A DNA stretch of 64,000 nucleotides, taken from Algicola sagamiensis DSM 14643 (GTDB lineage: Bacteria; Pseudomonadota; Gammaproteobacteria; Enterobacterales; Alteromonadaceae). The position numbers were made by a program, and so were the translations under genes. The notes under the pieces were generated by a model. The model saw nothing but the letters and a program-made list of their open reading frames with translations, searched no databases and was not told the origin of the DNA. This document shows, piece by piece, positions 44,484 through 52,606 of the stretch (position 1 is its first letter; each line of letters starts with the position of its first letter). The stretch covers positions 1 to 64,000 of the forward strand of contig NZ_KB894508.1 in assembly GCF_000374485.1 (NCBI RefSeq), in the 5' to 3' direction.

Positions 44484-44768
44484 TTACCACCTTAATTGTT
44501 TGTATATCTGCTGCTCTTTCTTATTCGCTTTTCGGGCAGAAATAAGTCGTATCGTATCATCATATCTCTCAGTATATACAACGAACAAAACACCATGGGG
44601 GTCAACAGCACCAATGATTTGATAGCGAGGCTCACCATAATCAGTACGAGAATCTTCATTGACAATAAAGTGGGGATCGTTGAATATTTTTGCGGCAGCG
44701 CGGAAGTCTATTCCATGCTTATTGATATTGATAACGTTCTTGTTATCGTCCCATTCAAATTTCATCAT
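44484..44768 (-). CDS. brnT: BrnT-like ribonuclease toxin
   Basis: 94 residues with the BrnT/RelE-like pattern: FEWDDNKNVININKHGIDF at the start, then FVVYTERYDDTIRLISARKANKKE. BrnT is an mRNA-cutting toxin of a type II toxin-antitoxin system induced by stress. The start is one of two adjacent ATGs behind AAGGG. Complete and likely functional; plasmid stability is the probable benefit. Confidence 0.88.
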   Translation of the reverse strand: MMKFEWDDNKNVININKHGIDFRAAAKIFNDPHFIVNEDSRTDYGEPRYQIIGAVDPHGVLFVVYTERYDDTIRLISARKANKKEQQIYKQLRW

Positions 44769-44892
44769 CTTCCCTTTGAATAATGTTAATGCAGCGCAGA
44801 TCCTATCAACTTGGAACTCTAAAAAACATAAGTAATTAACATTGTATTCAATATGTTATGAGTAACAAAATAATTCTTTTATCTCATACTAC

Positions 44893-45318
44893 TCAGCTCA
44901 TTTGCTCCAACTTTACTTTAATTAGATTCTCATGAAAAAAAAGCCCAAATGATTTATGCAACTGATTAATCCAGATCTCACTATCCTTTAGCTCTAAAAA
45001 ATCCATTACTTTATCTGGGATCGGTTTTTCCTGATAATGGAAAGTGCCGTTCCTTAATCGTTTTAATTTATTCACAAACTCTCTATTTGATAATAAGTAA
45101 TCAATCTTTTCATTAGTCATTTTGAGTTCTTCATAACCCTCAATTACAACGTATATCAGGCTATACAATACAAGTAAGCGTAACCAGGCTGAATGCATCT
45201 CAACAGATTGACGAGATTCTTCAGGAAGGATTGAATCTTTATCTATTGGTGCCATTACGAACTGCATAATAGAATCTGCAATTAGCCAATGTTTATGCAA
45301 TGCAACTAGCTTTTCCAT
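44893..45318 (-). CDS. HEPN-like protein, candidate
   Basis: 141 residues, all helical. The motif RNGTFH (residues 89-94, R-x4-H) after a helix of basic residues fits the HEPN ribonuclease signature. AAGGG precedes the ATG. HEPN proteins often serve as toxins or defence effectors. No clear antitoxin partner is adjacent. The HEPN call rests on one motif plus helical context. Confidence 0.5.
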   Translation of the reverse strand: MEKLVALHKHWLIADSIMQFVMAPIDKDSILPEESRQSVEMHSAWLRLLVLYSLIYVVIEGYEELKMTNEKIDYLLSNREFVNKLKRLRNGTFHYQEKPIPDKVMDFLELKDSEIWINQLHKSFGLFFHENLIKVKLEQMS

Positions 45319-45357
45319 GTTATTTCCCTTTTATCTTTAATCAAATCGAGCAATGAT

Positions 45358-46003
<646 letters not shown>

Positions 46004-46058
46004 TTTATAAATTCTGAGACGGCATTACAGTGTAACACCGCCCTAATGCAAAAACTTT

Positions 46059-46172
46059 TTACCATTTCGGGGGATGGGAAAAAATAGCCCATTGGCAATT
46101 ACAGCCATAAATAATTACATCAAAAAAGCCTTCTGAACCGGGACGCACAAGATCACCATCAATAGTTTTCAT
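46059..46172 (-). pseudogene. truncated macro-domain protein (N-terminal fragment)
   Basis: A 37-residue frame starting with MKTIDGDL and continuing FDVIIYGCNCQW, which is the typical beginning of ADP-ribose-binding macro-domain proteins (compare GDL...DVIxHGCNC). The reading frame then stops, so only the first two strands are present. The ATG overlaps the stop of the upstream gene by 4 bases (ATGA), so it was once a coupled second gene. Confidence 0.6.
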
Positions 46173-46420
46173 TGGGCAACCGCCTTTTCCCAAAGGAGAG
46201 AAAACTCTTCTTGGGAAATCTCTTCTTCCTCTTCAGTCATTTCAAACTCTGGTTGATCAGTAAAGAAATATTCCTCGTCAAATTCGTCGCTCGGAGTTGC
46301 CCAGTACATAATTTCACCATAGACACTTATGTGACGAGTGATAACACCGTCTTCTACCTCACAGAAAAATATACCTTCGTCACCATTATGTGACTCTGAA
46401 TAAGACTTGTAATACTTCAT
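46169..46420 (-). CDS. small acidic protein upstream of the macro-domain remnant
   Basis: 83 residues, strongly acidic in the second half (run of E around EMTEEEEEISQEEF). Translationally coupled to the macro-domain fragment. The ribosome site is weak. Unknown; it may be the remaining partner of a broken two-gene system. Confidence 0.5.
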   Translation of the reverse strand: MKYYKSYSESHNGDEGIFFCEVEDGVITRHISVYGEIMYWATPSDEFDEEYFFTDQPEFEMTEEEEEISQEEFSLLWEKAVAQ

Positions 46421-46557
46421 TTAATCGAGTCCCCTGCCTGAATGGACAATACAGTTAGTCAAATTCACACTTTATTCCACTATTGAAGCTATTTCTATAA
46501 GGGTCTAACGGAGCCTAAAATAGTCTTATTATCTTCCGTGCTTTTATCAGCCTTAAG

Positions 46558-47019
46558 TTATTCTAAAACTTTACCAGCGACGACTCTCAAGTGATTGGAG
46601 CTATTGCAGATACGTATAAACTCTTCAGATGAAGAAGGTGGTACATTCTCATATGAAACGTAGCCATATTCACCACTCACTGTTTTTGTAAGATCATTTA
46701 TCACCTTTGTCTCATATCCTTCACTAACAGCTATACCAGCTATCATTCCACCATCATCGGTAAAAAAAAGCATGACACTATTTAAATAATCGTGGGCAAT
46801 TACATCCCAATAAAGAGAATAACTCTCTGTCTGATTACTTTCTAATTCCCTTAAAACATCTTCAACACATTTATAAACTTGTGATGGTGTATCAGTATAC
46901 TCCGGGAAAGGAAAGTCTTCATGTGAGCATTCTCTTGAGGGGGCAAACTGATTTAAAAATTTGTGAGCCAAAATAAAAGAGCGACTTTTACAAAGAACAT
47001 AAACTTCTACTGTATTCAT
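46558..47019 (-). CDS. protein downstream of fic, unknown
   Basis: 153 residues from the ATG at 47019 (AGG 9 bases upstream), 14 bp after the fic stop, so probably co-transcribed with it. Contains several cysteines and aromatic residues but no motif I know. Could be an antitoxin or immunity partner of Fic only by position. Confidence 0.6.
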   Translation of the reverse strand: MNTVEVYVLCKSRSFILAHKFLNQFAPSRECSHEDFPFPEYTDTPSQVYKCVEDVLRELESNQTESYSLYWDVIAHDYLNSVMLFFTDDGGMIAGIAVSEGYETKVINDLTKTVSGEYGYVSYENVPPSSSEEFIRICNSSNHLRVVAGKVLE

Positions 47020-47033
47020 AAATATCAACCTAA

Positions 47034-48194
47034 CTAACGGGCTTTACCGGCACTTATAAACTGGCCACTCATCGAACCATACTCTGTAAATTGATTGCTG
47101 TCCTTTGTCATTAGCTGGATCAACTTTGGATGAACGAACAGCTTTTCCTTACCAGACTGTACTTCCTGTAGCACTCCTATTTCGCAGAGCTGCTTGAGAT
47201 AAACAGAGGCAGTTTGTCTTTTAGCAAGGCCAGTATCAACCAGATTACTGATCCGACAATAAGGTTGTTCAAAAATCAGCTGGATCAATTCATAGCTGTA
47301 TATCTTAGGTAGTGAATTACGTACAAATTCGGTTGTATGCTCTATTAACTGACGGGCAGCGGCAATTTTTTGTGTTGTCCACGATGCTGTTTCGGCCACC
47401 GCGTTAAGCATAAAACAGATCCAGTTTTTCCATTCCTGATTTTTGGTGACATTCAATAACAGTTGATAGTAGTCTTGCTTGTGTTGAACGATGAAACGGC
47501 TTAAATACAGGATAGGTAGGCTCAGAAGGCCCTGCTCTATCAGATAAAGGATATTCAAAATACGTCCCGTTCTGCCATTACCATCCGTAAACGGGTGTAT
47601 CGCTTCAAACTGATAATGGGCAGCGGCCATTTTGATCAGTGGATCAAATTCATCTTCACTATGAATAAACGTTTCCCAGTTAGACAATAGACTCCTGATA
47701 ACATCCTCTCCAGCAGGAGGCGTATAAATGATATCGCCAGTGACGCTATTACTTAGTACTGTACCTGGTACTTTCCTTATATCCATATTCACAGACTTTA
47801 AGGTACTGCAAATTTCTATCGCCGTATTACTATTTAGAGGTCGCTCTTTCAACTGTAAATAGCCCTGATGCAAAGCAGTTCTATAACGTAGTGCTTCTTT
47901 GGTAGCGTGATCAGCTTGGGCGTCTTCCTGAGCATATTGAAATAATTTATCAGACGTAGTGACAATATTTTCTATTTCAGAGCTGTCTTTTGCTTCAAGT
48001 AACGGGAGTAAATTGATCAACAGTCCTTGATTGGGTAGTAACTCTCCCGCCTGTTTTAGCTCAGCAATGGCAGCTCTGGCCGGTATACAGGCTTTCAGTA
48101 TATCTATATCATCTAGCATACTTCTGTCAGGTGGGAGTATTGGTAAATTGTTATAAGGCAGATCAGCTGACCAGTTCATGTTTAAATTTCGCAT
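47034..48194 (-). CDS. fic: Fic-family AMP-transferase with autoinhibitory motif
   Basis: 386 residues. The Fic motif HPFTDGNGRTGR begins at His200. An N-terminal inhibitory motif SSEIEN (71-76, with Glu75) fits class II Fic proteins, which fold an inhibitory helix onto their own ATP site. A C-terminal winged helix (about 300-365; LVDTGLAKRQTASVYLKQL) suggests DNA binding. The enzyme would transfer AMP to a target protein. Two palindromic sites lie just upstream, consistent with self-regulation. The start may be the ATG at 48194 or 48179; neither has a clear ribosome site. Confidence 0.93.
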   Translation of the reverse strand: MRNLNMNWSADLPYNNLPILPPDRSMLDDIDILKACIPARAAIAELKQAGELLPNQGLLINLLPLLEAKDSSEIENIVTTSDKLFQYAQEDAQADHATKEALRYRTALHQGYLQLKERPLNSNTAIEICSTLKSVNMDIRKVPGTVLSNSVTGDIIYTPPAGEDVIRSLLSNWETFIHSEDEFDPLIKMAAAHYQFEAIHPFTDGNGRTGRILNILYLIEQGLLSLPILYLSRFIVQHKQDYYQLLLNVTKNQEWKNWICFMLNAVAETASWTTQKIAAARQLIEHTTEFVRNSLPKIYSYELIQLIFEQPYCRISNLVDTGLAKRQTASVYLKQLCEIGVLQEVQSGKEKLFVHPKLIQLMTKDSNQFTEYGSMSGQFISAGKAR

Positions 48195-48217
48195 TTATTT
48201 CAACACGAACAGATTAT

Positions 48218-48276
48218 ATGTCGATTGCATCGACATGACACTATTATATGTCGATTATTTTTAATTTATTCGACAT
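48218..48276 (-). promoter_or_regulatory. paired ATGTCGA/TCGACAT operators before fic
   Basis: ATGTCGA-N5-TCGACAT at 48218-48236 and ATGTCGA-N15-TCGACAT at 48248-48276, that is four identical half sites in 59 bp directly upstream of fic. They are strong candidates for binding by the winged helix of Fic itself. Confidence 0.65.
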
Positions 48277-48406
48277 GATATAAATATAATTTTTAAACAA
48301 ATGAATTTTTCGAAGATATGTGCTGTACACTCCCCTTTTTCCTTAAGGTGACTCAGTCACAATAAATTCTATTCAGGCTTATCTAGTACAACCCAATGAA
48401 CTCCAA

Positions 48407-48586
48407 CTACGTCCTGCTCGCTTCAGTCAGTAGCCAGTTGAGAAAATGTTTCGTTTCCATAGGATCCTGTAGCTGGATATGTTTCTTTCCTCGTTTATCT
48501 GAAAAGACAACTTTGCATTTATTTACGGAAATTGAATGTATGGGAAGTAATAAATGGATCATCTTCCCGTTGATTAAATAAGGCAT
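48407..48586 (-). CDS. small protein, unknown (59 residues)
   Basis: A complete 59-residue frame with a very good ribosome site (AAGGAG, 5-base spacer, ATG at 48586). It starts MPYLINGKMIHLLLP and ends in a helical QDPMETKHFLNWLLTEA segment. Too short for standard gene calling. Unknown function; it may be a small regulator. Confidence 0.6.
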   Translation of the reverse strand: MPYLINGKMIHLLLPIHSISVNKCKVVFSDKRGKKHIQLQDPMETKHFLNWLLTEASRT

Positions 48587-48719
48587 ATTAGCTCCTTCTT
48601 TATATTGAAACAGCCAAACACTGTAGCTGCTAGTTACCCCCTTAATATTATTGGCATTTTCTTATTTCGATTCCTTTAAGAGTAATAATTGTAGGGAGAA
48701 GACATATGATTAGTTTTTC

Positions 48720-48748
48720 AGAAGGTTAGAACATAGCTAACCTTCTGA
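48720..48748. terminator. stem-loop after the cold-shock gene
   Basis: An 11-bp stem (CAGAAGGTTAG and CTAACCTTCTG) with a 7-nt loop, 25 bp after the cspA-like stop. No clear T-run, so a weak terminator or RNA-stabilising structure. Confidence 0.4.
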
Positions 48749-48772
48749 GGAAGTTCAGGGCGATGATATAAA

Positions 48773-48985
48773 TTATATGATCACAACGTTCGTCGCGAGC
48801 GGACCTCGTTGCCCTTGCTCAACATTAAAATGTACACTCTGCCCTTCAGCTAATGTTTTGAATCCATCGGCATTAATAGAATTAAAATGTACGAAAACAT
48901 CTTTTCCTCCATCGTCTGGGGATAAGAATCCAAATCCTTTTTCTGGATTAAACCATTTGACGACACCTGTAGTTGTATTTGACAT
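48773..48985 (-). CDS. CspA-family cold-shock protein
   Basis: 70 residues starting [17 protein letters not shown], with RNA-binding motifs KGFGFL and VFVHF in the five-stranded barrel. It binds RNA/ssDNA and melts mRNA structure in the cold; plasmid copies are also thought to help single-stranded DNA handling. The longer frame up to 49117 is untranslated leader. A long leader of more than 100 bases is typical of cold-shock genes. Confidence 0.92.
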   Translation of the reverse strand: MSNTTTGVVKWFNPEKGFGFLSPDDGGKDVFVHFNSINADGFKTLAEGQSVHFNVEQGQRGPLATNVVII

Positions 48986-49217
48986 ATAGATTACCTGTTT
49001 AAAGATGGGGTAGTAAGGTGAGTTCTCACCAGCGTAGCTAGAGAAATTACTTAGTTCGAAAGGCAGTTGTAAATCTGTCAGCAATCTTAATTCAAAGAAG
49101 GAGAAAAGAGAGTACAAAGCAAAAAGAAGGATAAATATAAATCATCTAAAGCGGGACCAGTGTATATCAAATAGACAAGTTGTCAATAAGAGAGTACCAC
49201 TAAAATCTATAAGTGGT

Positions 49218-49336
49218 CGCTCAAGAATATGAATTTGCTCCGCAACAAGTACGTTTATTTGTAAGCTATGGACAGATAAACTGACCACAACTTACAAACA
49301 AGCCGCCTTTAATTCACATTCTCACTCCTCAAACAA
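49218..49336. repeat. two-stem hairpin element, copy B
   Basis: Outer arms GAATATGAATT (49225-49235) and AATTCACATTC (49311-49321), inner stem TTTGTAAG/CTTACAAA (49258-49265 with 49291-49298), loop with TATGGACAG and AAACTGACC. It matches copy A at 40.4 kb in outer arm, loop and trailing CTCAAACAA, while the inner stem differs yet still pairs. Confidence 0.7.
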
Positions 49337-49402
49337 GTTAGATCTCTTTTGATCACAAAGAAAAACAGACCTCATTCAATATGGGGGTTCGTGCACATTC
49401 CC

Positions 49403-49858
49403 CTATTTATCCGCCGTTTCAATGGTGAGTGCTAAGCAAAAGTCGGTATTTTCGCTGACAGGATCATCATACTGGAATTCAATCATATATCCTTTCTCTG
49501 GCCGGCCTTCCGATAATGTGTATTCAGTATCCCCACCCTCTTGTTCTGGAGTTATGGCGAAAAATATAAGGGCTTGCTTGGATAGTGATTCACCAATGAG
49601 CCAAAGTGACTGGTTTTCATGGCAGACGATTGTACCGTTTGGATGTCTTAGCAGGTATTGATCAGTTCCAAACTGTCCACGGCCTTTCCTGATTTGCACA
49701 AGATATCCAATTGCATGGTCAAAGTCATATGGTTTACCTTGGATCAATCCTGTGCAGACGACCTGCCCGTATTCCGGGTATTTTCTAGGACCTAAATATT
49801 CGTTTTCTGCTTCGCATATTTTTCTAAACAAGGCTTTAATGCTTTCATGGTTTTTCAT
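49403..49858 (-). CDS. protein of unknown function
   Basis: 151 residues, AGGAGG 9 bases before the ATG, so certainly translated. The sequence is mixed alpha/beta, with segments QYLLRHPNGTIVCHENQSLW and a late EFQYDDP. I do not recognise the family. Confidence 0.65.
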   Translation of the reverse strand: MKNHESIKALFRKICEAENEYLGPRKYPEYGQVVCTGLIQGKPYDFDHAIGYLVQIRKGRGQFGTDQYLLRHPNGTIVCHENQSLWLIGESLSKQALIFFAITPEQEGGDTEYTLSEGRPEKGYMIEFQYDDPVSENTDFCLALTIETADK

Positions 49859-49904
49859 GTGTCTGTTCCTCCTGGTGATCAGCTACTCATATGTAGACAT
49901 ATAT

Positions 49905-50126
49905 TTAGCTTCTTTCAGGGGTTACCTCTGTAGGGTCAGATACTTTCCTGGTCGAACCTATAATGTATGAGAGGTTGATTTCTGAAACTCCCAGAAATTC
50001 ACAGGCCAATTTATTGCACTCAGGATCTGATGCCATTTTAGCACCATGTGGATTATCAGATCTAAAGGTTAATTTTGAAGCGACTACACCACTTGTATAT
50101 CTGGCACATACAGTATGATCGTACAT
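49905..50126 (-). CDS. small protein, unknown
   Basis: 73 residues with AGGG 7 bases before the ATG. Three cysteines. No recognised family. Confidence 0.55.
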   Translation of the reverse strand: MYDHTVCARYTSGVVASKLTFRSDNPHGAKMASDPECNKLACEFLGVSEINLSYIIGSTRKVSDPTEVTPERS

Positions 50127-50171
50127 ATTTTTACCCTATTCTTTATGTTCTTGTTAGGCTACTTTAAACGT

Positions 50172-50711
50172 CTAAAGGCGGATTAATTGTTCTGTAATTT
50201 CATTAATGTACTTTACTGCGGGCCTCGATGAGTTTATGTTCCAAGCAAACAGAGCCTTTGCTTCATCTTCGGTAAGAACCATCACTGTTGTATATTTATC
50301 ATTCTCAAAGTCAGTCAGTGTCTTTGCATAGACCTCATAATTCTGGCCAGGGGGTACATCTCCTTTTTGAAAAACAGCTAATTGTGAATAATGTTTGTTT
50401 TCTATCTGTTCACCATCCTGGTCTTCTAAGCACTCTTCTTCAATACCAATCACGTAATACTTTACCCTTTGAGCAAGATTTTTACTGTGCATTTCACCAA
50501 AAACAGTTTGCAGAGTAATCGAGTTTGAAATAGGGTTTTCTCCAAATACGTATTGAAGAAGACTTGCAGCCCCAATGTATAGCTCTCCTTCATGTGTTAG
50601 ATCACTCGGGTGAAATTCGGCACGTTTTTCAGCGAGTTCATTCAAGTAACGCTTAATACTTTGTTTGTCCACATCTGAAAGTGTTTTCCTGCTCGTGTCT
50701 GTTTGAGACAT
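50172..50711 (-). CDS. protein of unknown function
   Basis: About 179 residues from the ATG at 50711 (AGGA 6 bases upstream). A 23-bp direct repeat (50684-50706 and 50716-50738) straddles the start and duplicates a short coding segment, which makes the true start uncertain; the frame is open to 50765. Mixed acidic sequence, no known family. An 18-bp palindrome lies just upstream. Confidence 0.6.
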   Translation of the reverse strand: MSQTDTSRKTLSDVDKQSIKRYLNELAEKRAEFHPSDLTHEGELYIGAASLLQYVFGENPISNSITLQTVFGEMHSKNLAQRVKYYVIGIEEECLEDQDGEQIENKHYSQLAVFQKGDVPPGQNYEVYAKTLTDFENDKYTTVMVLTEDEAKALFAWNINSSRPAVKYINEITEQLIRL

Positions 50712-50753
50712 GTATTTTCCTACTCGTGTCTGTTTGATTTGTTGAGTATCATA

Positions 50754-50771
50754 TATCGTGCGCACGATATG
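50754..50771. promoter_or_regulatory. 18-bp palindrome in the divergent promoter region
   Basis: Perfect palindrome ATATCGTGCGCACGATAT between the gene at 50172 and the AbiTii gene. Likely an operator for one or both directions. Confidence 0.5.
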
Positions 50772-51013
50772 TCAACGGGATATTTCGAACTATTTAGTAT
50801 TTCAGTAGGTGTGGGAAAGTACAGTTTCATACTCAGGTGGCCAGCGGGAAATGATAGCCTCAGTTCCGGTAAGAACATTACTAATAGATAGTCCGAGAAA
50901 CGCTATAACAATTTGATAGTAATGTTAAATTATGCAAAAATACTGCGAGCAAATAATAACCAATCGCTGGGTTTATACTGAATCCAACCGAATAAAACTA
51001 GGGGAAATATTGC

Positions 51014-51907
51014 GTGACTGGCTTGATCTTGGAACTGCAAAGGGATTCACTAGATCGTAATGTAAGGGTCAGTGATCTATTAAGAAAGGCGCTTGTCGTA
51101 TCTCGAAAGCTAAATATTTCAGAAATCCAAGATTGGATTAATTATGAACTCAATGGATACCCTAACGATAAGAATATAATTCCTGATTACAGAGAAATGT
51201 ATGGTACGCCGAAAATCTGGAATCAATACCACGGTTGGCAACCACTTAACTTTGGTGAGCCAAAGATGGCTGAGCAGTTATCTAGGCGTAAGAATTATCA
51301 ACCTATTGGTGAACTAGATGAGTTGGGACCCAAAGGTGATTCAGGGGAATTTCATATGCCTTATCCTCAAAATATAGTTAATTGGATCATAGAGCGTTTG
51401 GATGTTCCCTTACAGGCTTCACTTGTGGTTCCTCATACAGAGATCATTGGAATTCTAGATGCTGTTAGAAATAAGGTGCTCGAATGGTCATTGCGACTTG
51501 AAGAGCAAGGTGTAATGGGGGAAGGAATGAGCTTCACAGATAAAGAAAAACAATCGGCACATGCTATCACATACCAAGTAACCAACAATATCGGTAGTAT
51601 GCAAAACTCTCAATTGCAACAGGATTCTCCGAATTCAACTCAATCTTTAACGGTAAGCGTGGATCTGAAAGAATTGGCTGGATTTCTCAAAGTGCTTAAG
51701 GAGAAAACAGAAAGCTTACCGTTAGACTCAGCAGAAAAAGCTGAACTGTGCGCCGAGATCGCAACAATTGAACATCAGATCGCCTCACCTAAACCAAAGC
51801 AAGTCATAGTAAAAGAGTCGTTGAATACAGTGAGATCCTTATTAGAAGGTATAACTGGAAGCATGATAGCAAGTGGCTTACTTTCTCAACTGGCTGCTTT
51901 TTTATAG
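51014..51907 (+). CDS. AbiTii-domain abortive-infection protein
   Basis: 297 residues. The N-terminal part (about 8-60) matches the AbiTii pattern: SDLLRKALVVSRKLNISE, then QDWINYELNGYP. A Q/S-rich linker (about 195-220) leads to a helical C-terminus (about 222-297) with a hydrophobic end. AbiTii proteins are linked to abortive phage infection. The start is a GTG with AGGGG about 9 bases upstream. It stands alone, so it may work as a single-gene defence. Confidence 0.75.
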   Translation: MTGLILELQRDSLDRNVRVSDLLRKALVVSRKLNISEIQDWINYELNGYPNDKNIIPDYREMYGTPKIWNQYHGWQPLNFGEPKMAEQLSRRKNYQPIGELDELGPKGDSGEFHMPYPQNIVNWIIERLDVPLQASLVVPHTEIIGILDAVRNKVLEWSLRLEEQGVMGEGMSFTDKEKQSAHAITYQVTNNIGSMQNSQLQQDSPNSTQSLTVSVDLKELAGFLKVLKEKTESLPLDSAEKAELCAEIATIEHQIASPKPKQVIVKESLNTVRSLLEGITGSMIASGLLSQLAAFL

Positions 51908-51917
51908 AAATTTAATA

Positions 51918-51938
51918 ACAGTCGCATATTCGTGCGAC
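51918..51938 (+). terminator. stem-loop after the AbiTii gene
   Basis: Stem AGTCGCA/TGCGACT, 6-nt loop, 11 bp after the stop codon. Followed by TTACTTTC, so a moderate terminator. Confidence 0.5.
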
Positions 51939-51998
51939 TTACTTTCAAGCCTTTTCCTCTATTATCTAGAACCATATTTGGGATAAAAGTATGAGACT

Positions 51999-52223
51999 TT
52001 ACTCGTCTCCTACATCATACTGTTTCGTGTGTTTTTTGAGTAATTCCAGCCCTTTAAAAATGGCTGCTTTTTTTGAGCCGTAAACATCGGCCATTTCACC
52101 AAGCAATACATTTTCTTCTTCTGTTAGGTAACCACCTGGTAAGCGCGGCTTATTTTTTCTTGTTTTCTCGTATTTTGCATGCGCAGCTTTTTGGGCTTCG
52201 CTGCGCTTGGGTGTATCTGACAT
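51999..52223 (-). CDS. small basic protein, ribbon-helix-helix-like
   Basis: 74 residues; a very basic N-terminus (AQKAAHAKYEKTRKNKPRLPGGYL) and a two-helix C-terminus (NVLLGEMADVYGSKKAAIFKGL) like plasmid copy-number or CopG-type regulators. GAGG precedes the ATG. It lies beside the ColE2-like rep gene, in the same direction and downstream of it. Confidence 0.6.
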   Translation of the reverse strand: MSDTPKRSEAQKAAHAKYEKTRKNKPRLPGGYLTEEENVLLGEMADVYGSKKAAIFKGLELLKKHTKQYDVGDE

Positions 52224-52463
52224 CTATTCCTCTTTATTGTCGTTGGTTAGGAGCGCTTTTAGTTTTGGATCTTTCAACATCATCGTAAATAAGGCGCTGG
52301 CTCTGTTTAAATTGAAGTGAACAATAGTTACGGTATAGATCCCTTCATGTGGGAGAGTACTTTCCTCTCCTACAAGAAAACGGAGGCTTGTAAAACTCAA
52401 AAACGAAGGCTGAATATCATATATGAAAGCAACTCTACATTGGTTATCAATAGCATAATGCAA
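52224..52463 (-). CDS. small protein coupled to the RHH-like gene, unknown
   Basis: 79 residues; stop codon directly abuts the start of the next gene. The only in-frame start is a TTG with no clear ribosome site, so the 5' end is uncertain. Could be the toxin of a small two-gene unit, but no toxin family is recognised. Confidence 0.4.
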   Translation of the reverse strand: MHYAIDNQCRVAFIYDIQPSFLSFTSLRFLVGEESTLPHEGIYTVTIVHFNLNRASALFTMMLKDPKLKALLTNDNKEE

Positions 52464-52606
52464 ACGTTATATTAGATATACATTTATCTCTGAGAGACAT
52501 CCTTTTTTAACCAGATTCAAGGCTACACTTAGAGTTGGCATAAAGAATGGAGTTGTTTGGGAGAAAGGATGCACATCAAGGCTCAGTGATCACCATAAAG
52601 ATCTAT
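52464..52606. other. candidate origin region after the ColE2-like rep gene
   Basis: No gene seen. In ColE2-type plasmids the short origin lies just downstream of rep, so it should be within this 143-bp gap. I cannot identify the precise sequence. Confidence 0.3.
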
